The notes: generated by a model from the sequence alone, not told the origin. A stretch of 64,000 bases of DNA from Thauera sp. UBA6194 (GCA_002422685.1 DITC01000054.1:33445-97444), one strand, 5' to 3'. Positions 43,782 to 53,351 are shown, counted from the stretch's first letter. A program made the numbers and translations.

Positions 43782-44459
43782 TCAGGAGCGGGGCGGCGAC
43801 GGCTTGCGCATCAGCACCACGTCCTTGCACGGAATCTCGCACTGCCAGCCGAGACGGCGGGCGATGCGCTCGAACGTGGCCGCGCGATAGAACACCACAT
43901 GGGTCGGATCGCGGCGGTAGTGCCAGCGCGCGAAGCGTGCGTCCTCGGTCTGGAAGCAGGTCATCAGCGCGAGCCAGCCCCCGGGGCGCAGCATGCGGTC
44001 GAAGCGGTCGAACTCGCCCGCCGGGTCATGGAAATGCTCGGCCGCCTCGGTGCAGGTGATGAAGTCGTAGCGGCGCTCGAGCACCGCGGCATCGGGGGCG
44101 AAGAAGGGGTCGTAGAGCGCCACATCATGCCCCGCTTCGCGCAGCATCGCGGCCAGCGCCGGCCCGGGTCCGCAGCCGTAGTCCAGCCCTTCGCAGGCCG
44201 GCGCCAGGCGTGCCAGCAGGGGCTCGGCCAGGCGGAACAGGAAGCGCCGATAACCGGCGTCCTGCGGGTCGTTGGCGTGCAGGAGATATTCGGCCCGCTC
44301 GTCGGCCGGCGCCGGTCGCTGCGCGGGCGCGAGGAAGGTCGCCTCGCAGGCCTCGCAACGCCAGTATTCGCGCCCGTCCACCGCCATGAAGGGCCGCGGC
44401 GCGGGGTCCAGGCACACCGGGCAGGTCGGGGGCGACGGCGCGGCGCCGGAGATGGACAT
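43782..44459 (-). CDS. SAM-dependent methyltransferase with zinc-ribbon start
   Basis: 225 residues. Two Cys pairs at the start (CPVCLD and CEACE) form a likely zinc ribbon. The methyltransferase core has LDYGCGPGPALAAMLREAG (SAM site), ITCTEAAEHFHDP and MLRPGGWLALMT. This combination occurs in class I methyltransferases of unknown substrate. Next to the Tsx-like gene, which lies six bases upstream in the same direction. Confidence 0.82.
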   Translation of the reverse strand: MSISGAAPSPPTCPVCLDPAPRPFMAVDGREYWRCEACEATFLAPAQRPAPADERAEYLLHANDPQDAGYRRFLFRLAEPLLARLAPACEGLDYGCGPGPALAAMLREAGHDVALYDPFFAPDAAVLERRYDFITCTEAAEHFHDPAGEFDRFDRMLRPGGWLALMTCFQTEDARFARWHYRRDPTHVVFYRAATFERIARRLGWQCEIPCKDVVLMRKPSPPRS

Positions 44460-44465
44460 GCGCGC

Positions 44466-45338
44466 TCAGAAATGCCAGGCGAGCTGCAGCGTGGGCGCGT
44501 CGGTGTCGATGCCCGGGAGCGCGCGTCCGTCGGGATAGGTCTGGTTGCCGAACTTGTTGCGCCAGTATTCGTAGCCGACGCCGACGAGCAGGGACTTCTT
44601 CCGGCCCCAGGCCATCTGACCGACATCGACCATCAGCGCGGCGCGCATCAGGGTCTCGGTGCCGGTCTTCGTGCCGGCGTAGTCCCGCCCCTTCTCGCCG
44701 TTGATGGCGAGGAAGCCCTCGAACTGCAGCGGCACCGCGCCGGCGCGGAACGGGATGCCCCACACCACATTGACCATCCACTGCGGATCGAAGCCGATCT
44801 CGCGCTGCGGGCAGATCGGCGCGCCCAGCCGGCAGCGGTTCCATTCCTTGCCGACCATCAGGCTCAGGTCGAGATAGCCGGGCACGTCGAACTTGAAGGT
44901 GGGGCCGACCACCACGACGCGCTTGCGCGGCGAGAACGCGGTGTCCTTGGTGTTGAGGTCGAAGCCGGCGCTCAGGGCCACCTCCTTCACCGGTCCGAAG
45001 GCGAAGCTGCGCTCGAAGGCCTTGCCCAGATGGAGCTGATGGCGATAGACGAGATAGCCCTCGGTCGCGCCGCGGCTGCTCCCCTTCTTGGGGTCCGTGG
45101 CGTCGGAGCGCAGGACCTTGAGGCTGAAGAAGTTCTGCCCGAGCGCATAGCCGCTCGCGTGGGTGAACTGGACGATGTCCTTGCGCACCTCGCGCCGATT
45201 GCCAGGCTCGGTGAACTCGGTGCCGTGGACGTAGCTCAGCGCGTTGTCCTGCCAGCTCGACGCGCGCGCCGCGGCGGGGATGCCCGACAGCGTCGTGCAG
45301 GCGAGGGTGAATAGAAGGGTACGGGCAAGGGCAGTCAT
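44466..45338 (-). CDS. Tsx/OmpK-like outer-membrane channel protein
   Basis: 290 residues. Signal peptide of about 26 residues, then alternating hydrophobic strands and a C-terminal Phe (LQLAWHF), the usual mark of outer-membrane beta-barrels. The start of the mature part (SSWQDNALSYVHGTEFTEPGN) and the late YEYWRNKFGN segment fit the Tsx/OmpK nucleoside-channel family. May allow nucleosides in, which fits the salvage genes elsewhere in the window, but this is not shown. A 12-base tandem duplication (45356-45379) lies just before the start. Confidence 0.75.
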   Translation of the reverse strand: MTALARTLLFTLACTTLSGIPAAARASSWQDNALSYVHGTEFTEPGNRREVRKDIVQFTHASGYALGQNFFSLKVLRSDATDPKKGSSRGATEGYLVYRHQLHLGKAFERSFAFGPVKEVALSAGFDLNTKDTAFSPRKRVVVVGPTFKFDVPGYLDLSLMVGKEWNRCRLGAPICPQREIGFDPQWMVNVVWGIPFRAGAVPLQFEGFLAINGEKGRDYAGTKTGTETLMRAALMVDVGQMAWGRKKSLLVGVGYEYWRNKFGNQTYPDGRALPGIDTDAPTLQLAWHF

Positions 45339-45579
45339 CGCGGGGTCCGGTCAAGGTTCGTCGTCGGGTTCGTCGTCGGGTGCGCCGGCGCGAACCCGCG
45401 CGCGCCCTCTCGGGCAGGCTCCGGACGACACCGCAAGGCGGGGCGCATGATACCGCAACATCGCCCCCGGCCTGCGGCGGCGCAGGCGTGGAAAATGCCC
45501 TTGCTTCGGTGCGGGCCGTCCGGTCCAATGAGCGCTGGATTACAGCCCGCACCTCACGCCGACGCGCCTGAGGAACCCC

Positions 45580-46311
45580 ATGACCGACACCCCGACCGCC
45601 GCAGAACACGAAGACGACACCCGGCACGACGCCGGCGGTGAACACCGCGGCTTCGGCTTCGCCGACATGCACCTCGCGGTCGGCGACCGCCTGCAGATCG
45701 AATGCTCATCGGGCTCCGGCCTGGGGCGGGCGTTCGCGCGCGTCATCGGGTATGCCGAGCACCACAGCCTGCTCGTCACCGCCCCCATGGCCGGGCCGCA
45801 TCGCATCGATCTGGTCGAGAACGACATGGTCGTGGTGCGCGTGTTCTCGCGTCAGAGCGCCTTCGCCTTCCGCGCCTCGGTGCTGCGCGCCTGTCGCCTG
45901 CCTTTCCACTACGTACACCTGAGCTATCCCGAGTCGGTGCAGGGCAGCGTGATCCGCAAGGCGACCCGGGTCCGTGCCGAGCTCCCATGCACGGCGCAGC
46001 CGGCGGGCAGCGGCGAGCCGGTTCCCGGCACGATCCAGAACATCAGCGCAACCGGCCTGCTGTTGTGCACGCGCGCACCGCTCGGCGAGCGGGATGGCGC
46101 GCTGCAGCTTCAGTTCGGGCTGCCGCTGCACGAGCTCGACGCGACCCTCGACGTCCGCGCCGACATCCGCAACCTGCGCGAGGACGCCGACGAGGACGGC
46201 CCCGCCTATCACTACGGGCTGGATTTCCGCGAGCTCGCGCCCAACGACCGGCTGCTGATCAAGAGCTTCGTCTACCAGACCATCATCGAGCAGCCGCGGC
46301 GCATCCTCTGA
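45580..46311 (+). CDS. PilZ/YcgR-like c-di-GMP-binding protein
   Basis: 243 residues. An N-terminal YcgR-like domain (about 35-115) is followed by a PilZ domain with RKATR (R126 to R130, the RxxxR c-di-GMP motif) and NISATG (the D/NxSxxG motif). Such proteins slow flagella or tune surface behaviour when c-di-GMP rises. It stands alone, and its 241-base upstream gap shows no clear promoter. It ends convergently with the GlcD-like gene. Confidence 0.87.
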   Translation: MTDTPTAAEHEDDTRHDAGGEHRGFGFADMHLAVGDRLQIECSSGSGLGRAFARVIGYAEHHSLLVTAPMAGPHRIDLVENDMVVVRVFSRQSAFAFRASVLRACRLPFHYVHLSYPESVQGSVIRKATRVRAELPCTAQPAGSGEPVPGTIQNISATGLLLCTRAPLGERDGALQLQFGLPLHELDATLDVRADIRNLREDADEDGPAYHYGLDFRELAPNDRLLIKSFVYQTIIEQPRRIL

Positions 46312-46321
46312 GCCGCCAGGC

Positions 46322-47716
46322 TCACAGCATCTTGCCGGGGTTGAGGATGCCCTTCGGATCGAGCGCGCCCTTGAGCGTCCGCATCAGCGCAATCTCTGCC
46401 TCGCTGCGCGAAAAACGCAGCCAGTCGCGCTTGAGCACGCCGATGCCGTGCTCGGCCGACACCGAGCCGGCGTAGTCGCGCACCACGTCGTACACCGCCA
46501 TCTCGACCGCGTGCAGGCTGGCGGCGTCCTGCGGCACCCTGCACACCACCACGTGCAGGTTGCCGTCGGCCACGTGACCGAAGAACAGCGCCGGTAGCTG
46601 CGGCCAGTCGCGCGCCAGGTTCTCGCGCACGCGGCGCGCACAGTCGCCGATCCGCGCCACCGGCACCGAGACGTCGAAGTTGAGCGTCGGGCCGAGCTCG
46701 CGGATGATCTCGGCGACGCCGTCCCGGATCGCCCACAGCGCCTCGGCATCGGCGACCGACTGCGCGATCACCGCGTCCTGGATCCAGCCCGCCTCGATCG
46801 CCGCCTCGAGCATGGTCTCGAAACGCTGCGCATCGGTTTCGGGCTGGCCGCAGTGCATGTCGGCGAGCACGTAGGCCGGATGATCGGCGGCGAAGGGGGC
46901 GCGCAGGCGGTTGGCGGCGACCGAGGCGTCGAGGTAGTCGTGCCACATGATCTCGAAGGCGCTGATCTGCCCGGACAGGCTGCGCTGCGCATGGCGCAGG
47001 AACTGCAGCGCGGCCTCGAAATCCTTCACCGCGACCAGCGCGGTGCTCGTGCCCTGCGGCAGCGGCTGCAGCTTCAGCACCACGCGCGCGACGATGCCGA
47101 GCACGCCTTCGCTGCCGACGAAGAGCTGCTTGAGATCCATACCCGCGTTGTTCTTGACCATGCGGTTGAGCATCGGCAGCACGGTGCCGTCGGCGAGCAC
47201 CACCTCCAAGCCAAGCACCGAATCGCGCGTCATGCCGTAGCGGATCACCCGGTTGCCGCCGGCGTTGGTCGCCACGTTACCACCGATCTGGCACGAGCCG
47301 CGCGCACCGAGGTCGATCGCGAGCAGCGCGCCCGCCTCGCGGCAGATCTCCTGCACGCGCTGCAGCACCGCGCCCGCCTGCACGGTGACGGTGCCGGAGT
47401 CGAGGTCGATGTCCTCGACCGCGTTCATGCGCTCGAGCGACACCACGACCTCGCCCCCGCAAGGCACCGCGCCCCCGACCAGCCCGGACAAGCCGCCCTG
47501 CGGCACCACTGCCTGCGCATGCGCATGGCAGATGGCCAGCATGCGCGACAGCGCCTCGGTGCTGCGCGGGCGCAGGATGGCGAGCGGCACGCCGCCCTTC
47601 ACCTCGCTCCAGTCGGCGAGGTGGCGCGGGCTGGCATCGCCGGCGAGGACCTCGTCGGCGCCGAAGGCGGCGCGCAGGTCGGCGAGCACAGCGAGCGGAT
47701 CGGGAGTGGCGGACAT
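46322..47716 (-). CDS. FAD-binding 2-hydroxyacid dehydrogenase (GlcD family)
   Basis: 464 residues. FAD-binding PCMH-type domain with QAVVPQGGLSGLVGGAVP and GGNVATNAGGNRVIRYG, then the FAD-oxidase C domain with FFGHVADGNLHVVV and the terminal SAEHGIGVLKRDW and LDPKGILNPGKML. Could act on D-2-hydroxyglutarate, D-lactate or glycolate. ATG 47716 is the start; the upstream frame is not conserved. It lies after murB on the same strand. No Fe-S partner gene is adjacent. Confidence 0.88.
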   Translation of the reverse strand: MSATPDPLAVLADLRAAFGADEVLAGDASPRHLADWSEVKGGVPLAILRPRSTEALSRMLAICHAHAQAVVPQGGLSGLVGGAVPCGGEVVVSLERMNAVEDIDLDSGTVTVQAGAVLQRVQEICREAGALLAIDLGARGSCQIGGNVATNAGGNRVIRYGMTRDSVLGLEVVLADGTVLPMLNRMVKNNAGMDLKQLFVGSEGVLGIVARVVLKLQPLPQGTSTALVAVKDFEAALQFLRHAQRSLSGQISAFEIMWHDYLDASVAANRLRAPFAADHPAYVLADMHCGQPETDAQRFETMLEAAIEAGWIQDAVIAQSVADAEALWAIRDGVAEIIRELGPTLNFDVSVPVARIGDCARRVRENLARDWPQLPALFFGHVADGNLHVVVCRVPQDAASLHAVEMAVYDVVRDYAGSVSAEHGIGVLKRDWLRFSRSEAEIALMRTLKGALDPKGILNPGKML

Positions 47717-47795
47717 GGGGGTTCCTTGCGGTATCGGGTCGGGGTTCGAGGTGGAGGCGCCCGGAGGCGCCCCCGGGGCGTCTGGGCAGAAGACA

Positions 47796-48848
47796 TCAGA
47801 CGAAGACCGGCTCGGGCTCCAGCGCCACGCCGAAACGCACACGGACGTCGGCCATGATGGCCTCGGCCAGGCGCCTCACGTCGGCGCCGCTGGCGCCGCC
47901 GTGGTTCACCAGCACCAGGGCCTGGCGCGCGTAGCTGCCCACCGGCCCCAGGCTGCGCCCCTTCCAGCCCGCCTGCTCGATGAGCCAGCCCGCGGCGAGC
48001 TTCTCGCTGCCGTCGGGCTGCGGGTAATGCGGCATGTCGGGATTGAGTTGCAGCAGGCACGCGCACGAGGCCGCGTCGACCACCGGGTTCTTGAAGAAGC
48101 TGCCCACGTTGCCGATCTCGGCCGGGTCGGGCAGCTTGCGGCGGCGGATCGCGACCACCGCATCCGAGATGGCGCTCGCATCCGGGCTCGTGCAGCCCTG
48201 CGCCTCGAGCTCGCGCGCCACGTCGGCATAGCCGGTGCGCGCCTGCCACGGCCGCGGCAGGCGAAAGCGCACGGCCGTCACCAGCCAGCGCCCCGGATGA
48301 CGCTTGAACACGCTGTCGCGATAGGCGAAGGCGCAGGCCTGCAGATCGAAGCTGCGCAGACCGCCGCGCTCGAGGTCGATCGCATCGAGCGACTCGAAGC
48401 GGTCGGCGAGCTCGAGCCCGTAGGCGCCGATGTTCTGGATCGGCGCCGCGCCGACGGTGCCCGGGATCAGCGACAGGTTCTCCAGCCCTGGCCAGCCCTG
48501 GGCCAGTGTCCAGCGCACGAACGCGTGCCAGTTCTCGCCGCCGCCCGCTTCGACGATCCAGGCATCGGCCTGCTCGCGCAGCAGCCTGCGCCCGCCGATC
48601 TCGACCTTGAGCACGGTGCCGTCGAAGTCGCCGGTAAACACCATGTTGCTGCCACCGCCGAGCACAAGCCGGCACGTCTCACCCCAATGCGGCGCAGCCA
48701 TGGCGGCGAGGACGTCGGCCACGCTGCGCACGCGGATCAGCCGCGCCGCGCGCGCGCGCAGGCCGAAGGTGTTGAGCGGGCTCAGGTCGACGTCGGCCAC
48801 GCTCGAATCAAACGCAGCGAGGCAGGGGTCGTGGTCGCGCATGGCCAT
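47796..48848 (-). CDS. murB: UDP-N-acetylmuramate dehydrogenase MurB
   Basis: 350 residues, long (E. coli-like) type. Second committed step of peptidoglycan precursor synthesis: reduces UDP-GlcNAc-enolpyruvate with NADPH and FAD. Motifs: [33 protein letters not shown], Tyr-loop FAYRDSVFK, catalytic Ser in [10 protein letters not shown], and a late PEPVFV. Four bases after the PACE efflux gene start of the same strand; the pairing is accidental or operon-like. Confidence 0.94.
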   Translation of the reverse strand: MAMRDHDPCLAAFDSSVADVDLSPLNTFGLRARAARLIRVRSVADVLAAMAAPHWGETCRLVLGGGSNMVFTGDFDGTVLKVEIGGRRLLREQADAWIVEAGGGENWHAFVRWTLAQGWPGLENLSLIPGTVGAAPIQNIGAYGLELADRFESLDAIDLERGGLRSFDLQACAFAYRDSVFKRHPGRWLVTAVRFRLPRPWQARTGYADVARELEAQGCTSPDASAISDAVVAIRRRKLPDPAEIGNVGSFFKNPVVDAASCACLLQLNPDMPHYPQPDGSEKLAAGWLIEQAGWKGRSLGPVGSYARQALVLVNHGGASGADVRRLAEAIMADVRVRFGVALEPEPVFV

Positions 48849-48851
48849 CGC

Positions 48852-49337
48852 TCAGCGCTCGGACGGCAAGGCCGGCACGGCGTCAGGCACGCGGCGCTCG
48901 CCCTGCTCGATCGGAAAGACGCGGTCGTAGCCGAGGTTGAACACGAAGGCATAGACCGTATAGGTGATCGCGAGCGCAATGTCGGCGAGCAGCGCCTCGA
49001 TCCAGCTCATGCCGGTCCACGCGACGAGGATCGGCAGGGTCATGACGAGCAGGCCCGACTCGAAGCCCACCGCATGCAACACTCGCAGCCGCAGCGGGCG
49101 GCGGTCGGCGGTGCGGCCGGTGAGCCGGCCCTCCAGCCAGTCGAAGCAGGTGTTGTAGCAACCGTTCCAGATCGCGGCGATGAGCGCGAGCAGCGCCAGC
49201 AGGCCGATCGAATCGGTGAGAGGCACGCCGCTCGCCCAGGCAAAAGGCGGGGTCACGAGCAGCAGCCCGCCGATCTCGAAGATCGCGATCTGACGCAGGC
49301 GGTCGGGCAGGGAGCGAAGCTTGGGCGTGGCAGACAA
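48852..49337 (-). CDS. PACE-family efflux protein (bacterial transmembrane pair)
   Basis: 161 residues with four helices in two similar pairs (about 18-38, 42-60 and 85-105, 115-135). Segments FEIGGLLLVTPPFAWASG and FESGLLVMTLPILVAWTG show the internal repeat. The pattern YNTCFDWLEGRL and VFNLGYDRVFPIEQ is typical of the AceI/PACE family, which exports chlorhexidine and short diamines such as putrescine and cadaverine. No LysR regulator next to it, unlike many aceI genes. Confidence 0.87.
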   Translation of the reverse strand: MSATPKLRSLPDRLRQIAIFEIGGLLLVTPPFAWASGVPLTDSIGLLALLALIAAIWNGCYNTCFDWLEGRLTGRTADRRPLRLRVLHAVGFESGLLVMTLPILVAWTGMSWIEALLADIALAITYTVYAFVFNLGYDRVFPIEQGERRVPDAVPALPSER

Positions 49338-49565
49338 GGGAGAACCGTCCCGGGCACCACGCGCGGATCGGCGCGGGCACCCTGTCTTGCGGGTCGTCCC
49401 GCGAACATGCCGACGGGCGCCGCGGCACAGGGCACACGGCGGGCGGGGTCGTCCCCGCGTCGGTCAGGAAAAAGCGATACGGCGCGCCAGGCGCGCCAAG
49501 CGCGATTCTTGCAAGACGGCCCCGGCTTGGCAAGGCATGCGGGCGGCGCGTGCATGTCCGCCTGT

Positions 49566-49571
49566 TAGAAT
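49566..49571 (+). promoter_or_regulatory. Possible -10 element (TAGAAT) of the MFS gene
   Basis: TAGAAT in a GTTAGAATCACGG context lies 73 bases before the ATG. No convincing -35. The surrounding gap (49338-49644, 307 bases) holds nothing else I can name. Confidence 0.3.
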
Positions 49572-49644
49572 CACGGCATCGCACCTCTCTCAGCGGGCGC
49601 GGCGACCCCCCCACCCGGGGCGGACAGCCCGGCCCGCGCTACCC

Positions 49645-51297
49645 ATGATCCGTACTGTGGTCCCCATTGGCGCCCTGCTCACCGGCATCGCCCTGCTGCT
49701 GCTCGGCTCCGGCCTGATCAACACCGTCATTCCGCTGCGCGGCAGCCTGGAAGGCTTCTCGGCCAACACCCTCGGCCTCATCGGCTCGACCTACTTCCTC
49801 GGCTTCTTCCTCGGCACCCTCGTGGCGCCGCAGCTGATCCGGCGCATGGGCCACATACGCGCCTTCGCCTTCTTCGGCGCCACGGTCGCGGTGTGCATCC
49901 TGCTCCACGCGGTGGTGGTCAACGCCGGGTTCTGGATGGGGCTGCGCGTGTTCACCGGCATCGGCCTGGTCGGCTTCTACGCCGTCATCGAGAGCTGGCT
50001 CAACGACCAGACGGCGCCCGAGCGCCGCGGCCAGGTGTTCGCGATCTACATGGTAGTCAACCTCGCTGCGCTCGCCGGTGCGCAGCAGATGCTGCGGCTC
50101 GATTCGCCTGAGCGGTTCACCCTGTTCGCGATCGCCGCGGTGTTCGTCTGCCTGTCGCTGCTGCCGGTGACGATGACGCGCTTTCCGCAGCCCCAGATCG
50201 GCAGCCGGCCACGGCTGAACCTGCGCCTGATCTGGCGCGCGGCGCCGGCAGCCTTCGTCGGCGCGCTGTCCTCGGGCCTGTCCATGGGCGCGTTCTGGAG
50301 TCTGACCCCGGTGTTCGGCGAGCGCATCGGCCTGGACGCCGCCGGCATCGGTCTGCTGATGACCACCGCGATCGTCGGTGGCGCCTTGCTCCAGTGGCCG
50401 ATGGGCCGCTTCTCCGATGCAGGCGATCGCCGCCTGGCGCTCGGCGTCGCGGCCTTGGGGGCGGTGATCGCCGGCCCCGTCATCGCCTTCCTCGGCCACA
50501 TCGAATACGCGACCCTGGCCGGGCTGTTCCTGTTCGGCGGCGCGGCCTTTGCCGTGTACCCGATCGTCGTCGCCCACCTCGTCGACCACCTGCACCAGGA
50601 CGAGATCCTCGCCGGCAACACCGGCGTGCTGTTCCTGCACGGCGTGGGCGCGGCCGCCGGCCCGGCCATCGCGGGTGCGCTGATGGGCCAGTTCGGCACC
50701 GTCGCCCTGCCGCTGCACCTCGGGCTCTCTTTCGTGCCCCTGGCCATCTTCGCGATCGTGCTCTCGCGCCGCACCACGGACGAGATCGTCGACGAGCCCG
50801 CCCAGTTCACCCCGATGATGCGCACCTCGCCCGAGGTGCTCGACATGGTGACGCCCGACGCGCCCGGCGCATCGTCCGAGGAAGCGCCGGCCGTGGTCGA
50901 TGCCGATGGCGATGCGAGCGCGGACGCGACCGGAGAGGACGCCCGAGGCGCTGACAATACGGACGAAACCGGCTCGCAGCGCGAGCCACGGCGCGAGGAC
51001 GGGGCGGAAGAAGCCCCGATCGCCGACGTCGCCCACGCCGAAGCGCCCGAAGCGCACGAAGCGCATGACACCGCCGACGAGGCCGTGCCCACGCCCCACA
51101 CCACCGACACCACCGACAGCTTCGAGGCCGCGGACACGCACCGCGCCGAAGCGCCCCTCGACACCACGGCGCCTGACTCCCCAGCGCCCACCGCCCCGCC
51201 TGAACCCGAACGCCACCGCGACCCGGGCGCCCTGCTCAAGCCCCCGCCATCGTCCGCGCCCACCACAGATACAGCGGAATCCCGACCAGCAGATTGA
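49645..51297 (+). CDS. MFS transporter with long acidic tail
   Basis: 550 residues. The first 375 form a 12-helix major facilitator: FLGTLVAPQLIRRMGHIRAF, RVFTGIGLVGFYAVIESWLND, LLQWPMGRFSDAGDRR and FLHGVGAAAGPAIAGALMG are recognisable. The last 175 residues are low-complexity and rich in Asp, Glu, Ala, Pro and Thr, with many His-Asp-Thr-Glu repeats, predicted disordered and cytosolic. The tail end overlaps the 3' end of the permease gene on the other strand by 62 bases. Substrate unknown; the core resembles YfcJ/UMF-type MFS carriers. Confidence 0.82.
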   Translation: MIRTVVPIGALLTGIALLLLGSGLINTVIPLRGSLEGFSANTLGLIGSTYFLGFFLGTLVAPQLIRRMGHIRAFAFFGATVAVCILLHAVVVNAGFWMGLRVFTGIGLVGFYAVIESWLNDQTAPERRGQVFAIYMVVNLAALAGAQQMLRLDSPERFTLFAIAAVFVCLSLLPVTMTRFPQPQIGSRPRLNLRLIWRAAPAAFVGALSSGLSMGAFWSLTPVFGERIGLDAAGIGLLMTTAIVGGALLQWPMGRFSDAGDRRLALGVAALGAVIAGPVIAFLGHIEYATLAGLFLFGGAAFAVYPIVVAHLVDHLHQDEILAGNTGVLFLHGVGAAAGPAIAGALMGQFGTVALPLHLGLSFVPLAIFAIVLSRRTTDEIVDEPAQFTPMMRTSPEVLDMVTPDAPGASSEEAPAVVDADGDASADATGEDARGADNTDETGSQREPRREDGAEEAPIADVAHAEAPEAHEAHDTADEAVPTPHTTDTTDSFEAADTHRAEAPLDTTAPDSPAPTAPPEPERHRDPGALLKPPPSSAPTTDTAESRPAD

Positions 51298-52177
51298 ACG
51301 GGAAGGTCAGCGCCAGCGCCGCCGCCACCCCGAGCGCAGGGTTGGCTTCAGGGACCGCGATGCGCATCGCGGTGGGCGCGGCGATGTAGGACGCGCTGCC
51401 GGCCAGCGTCATCATCAGCACGGTGCCGCCCAGCCCCAGCCCCATCAGCTGCGCCACCGCCCAGCCGCTCAGCGCCAGCACCGGCGGCAGCATCAGCCCG
51501 CAAGCCACCAGGAACAGACCGGCCTTCTTCAGGTCGGGCAGGCGGTCGGCGGCGATCAGGCCCATCTCGAGCAGGAACAGGCACAGCGCACCCTTGAACA
51601 GATCGACGAACAGGGGTGACAGCGGCTCAAGGCCCTGCGGACCGGCAACCCAGCCGATCAGGATGCCGCCGCCGAGCAGCACCACGCTCTTGTTGGCGAA
51701 CACCTCATGCACCAGCGCGCCAGCGGTCGAGCTGCCGTCGGCCGACTTCACGCCCCAGCGCGCGATCAGCGTGGCGACGATCAGCGCCGGCGCCTCCATG
51801 AGCGCAGCGAGCAGGGCAAGGTGTCCTTCGACCTCGATGCCACGCCCGCCAAGCACCGCCGCGCCCACGGCGAAGGTCACGATGCTCACCGAGCCGTAGT
51901 GCGCCGCCAGCGAGGCCGCATCAGGACGCCCGAAGCGCAGCCGGAAGAGCGGGAACACCAGCAGCGGGATCAACGCACCGAGACCGATCGCGAGCAGCGC
52001 ATCGACCCACAGCGTGGCGCTCTCGGCGCGAGCGATCTCCACCCCGCCCTTGAGGCCGATGGCCAGCAGCAGATAGATGGACAGGGTTTCGAACACCGCG
52101 GCGGGCAGGCGCAGGCCCGAGCGAGCCAGGGAAGCGACCGCGCCGAGCGCGAAGAAGAAAGGGACGGCATCGACCAT
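51236..52177 (-). CDS. SbtA-like sodium-dependent bicarbonate permease
   Basis: 313 residues, about ten helices. The family marks are ETLSIYLLLAIGLKGGVEIA, GSVSIVTFAVGAAVLGGRG, MEAPALIVATLIARW, FKGALCLFLLEMGLIA and MMTLAGSASYIAAPTAMRIA. In cyanobacteria SbtA takes up bicarbonate with Na+. Here it is divergent from a LysR gene with a shared palindromic site, the usual arrangement for a LysR-controlled transporter. CO2 or bicarbonate supply for carboxylating metabolism is the likely use. Confidence 0.85.
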   Translation of the reverse strand: MVDAVPFFFALGAVASLARSGLRLPAAVFETLSIYLLLAIGLKGGVEIARAESATLWVDALLAIGLGALIPLLVFPLFRLRFGRPDAASLAAHYGSVSIVTFAVGAAVLGGRGIEVEGHLALLAALMEAPALIVATLIARWGVKSADGSSTAGALVHEVFANKSVVLLGGGILIGWVAGPQGLEPLSPLFVDLFKGALCLFLLEMGLIAADRLPDLKKAGLFLVACGLMLPPVLALSGWAVAQLMGLGLGGTVLMMTLAGSASYIAAPTAMRIAVPEANPALGVAAALALTFPFNLLVGIPLYLWWARTMAGA

Positions 52178-52307
52178 GTGTTGTTTTCCTTCGGATTGCG
52201 AGCCGACCGCGCACGGCGGACGGATGGCGCGTCAAGGCGCCCGACGCTCCGCCGGAGGGCTGGAGCGCCACGCATTTTGCCGCAGCGCACACATGTATAA
52301 AAATCGT

Positions 52308-52346
52308 TTGTTTTTACGTAATACATAGACTTTAATCTATGCATTA
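52308..52346 (+). promoter_or_regulatory. LysR operator and promoter between sbtA-like gene and LysR gene
   Basis: TAATACATAGA (52319-52329) and TCTATGCATTA (52336-52346) form an 11-base inverted repeat with one mismatch around CTTTAA. A promoter for the LysR gene, TTGTTT (52308-52313), 17-base spacer, TTTAAT (52331-52336), overlaps it, so autorepression is expected. The site lies 22 bases before the LysR ATG and about 140 bases before the permease start. Confidence 0.8.
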
Positions 52347-52367
52347 CCCAGCCCCCTCGCTCCCCCG

Positions 52368-53297
52368 ATGCGCCTCACCTTCCACCAGCTCCGCCTGCTC
52401 CTCGCCGTGTCGCGCGAAGGCAGCGTCTCGCGCGCCGCCCAGCGCCTGCACCTGACCCAACCCACGCTCTCGACCCAGCTGCGCCAGCTCGCCGAACAAG
52501 TCGGGCTGCCGCTGTTCGAGCGCGTCGGCCGCAAGCTGCACCTCACCGCCGCCGGACGCGTGGTGCTCGACACCGCCGCGCGCGTGGAGCAGGAGCTGGA
52601 GAATCTGGACGAGACGCTGGCCGAGCTGCGCGGCGACGTGGTCGGCCGGCTGCGCCTGGCGGTGGTGAGCACCGCGGAGACCTTCATCCCGCGCCTGCTC
52701 GGCGAGTTTCGCCGCGAACGCCCGGCGGTGGAGGTGTCGCTGGTGGTGCTCAACCGCGACGCGGTGATCCGCCGCCTGGCGGACAACCTCGACGACCTCT
52801 ACATCATGAGCCGCCCGCCCGAGGCGCCACCGGTGGTGGCCACACCCTTCCTCGCCAATCCGCTGGTGGTGATCGCCGCCGCCGACCATGCACTGGCCGG
52901 CGCCACGCACCTGCCGATCGGGGCGCTGGAGAATGAGGAGTTCGTGCTGCGTGAGCCCGGTTCGGGCACCCGCCAGGCCGCCGAACACTTCTTCGCCGCG
53001 CATGGCCTGGCGCTGCGCCCGCGCCTGGAACTGGGCAGCAATGAGGCGGTGAAGCAGGCGGTGGCGGGCGGGCTGGGGCTGTCGCTACTGTCGGCGCACG
53101 CGCTCGCGCATGCGGTCGACGAGGGCATCGCGGTGCTGAGCGTGACCGGCACCCCCGTGCTCACACAGTGGCAGGTGGTGCACCCGACCGGCAAGCGCCT
53201 CACCCCGCTCGCCGACGCCTTCCTGCGTTTTCTGGAGGCACGCGCGCCGGAGCTCAACCGCGTCGCGCAGGCGCGGCTGGCTGCGGCCCGCCGCTGA
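52368..53297 (+). CDS. LysR-family regulator, CbbR/CmpR-like
   Basis: 309 residues. Winged helix at 1-65 (FHQLRLLLAVSREGSVSRAA, LTQPTLSTQLRQLAEQVG). The effector domain, with LRLAVVSTAETFIPRLLGEF and a substrate-pocket-like VLREPGSGTRQAAEHFF, fits the CbbR/CmpR/CysB-type subgroup that senses carbon metabolites. Divergent from the SbtA-like permease it probably controls. Confidence 0.85.
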   Translation: MRLTFHQLRLLLAVSREGSVSRAAQRLHLTQPTLSTQLRQLAEQVGLPLFERVGRKLHLTAAGRVVLDTAARVEQELENLDETLAELRGDVVGRLRLAVVSTAETFIPRLLGEFRRERPAVEVSLVVLNRDAVIRRLADNLDDLYIMSRPPEAPPVVATPFLANPLVVIAAADHALAGATHLPIGALENEEFVLREPGSGTRQAAEHFFAAHGLALRPRLELGSNEAVKQAVAGGLGLSLLSAHALAHAVDEGIAVLSVTGTPVLTQWQVVHPTGKRLTPLADAFLRFLEARAPELNRVAQARLAAARR

Positions 53298-53351
53298 ACG
53301 CGCGCGGCCGCACTGCACAACCCCGTTACGCGCCAGGCCACACGGCGTCAA

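Noticed and set aside
45356..45379. GTTCGTCGTCGG repeated twice in tandem before the Tsx-like gene
   Set aside because: Two copies only; likely replication slippage in a GC-rich spacer.
49526..49545. TTGGCA...TGC, sigma-54-like, before the MFS gene
   Set aside because: GG-to-GC distance is 10, not 12 bases.
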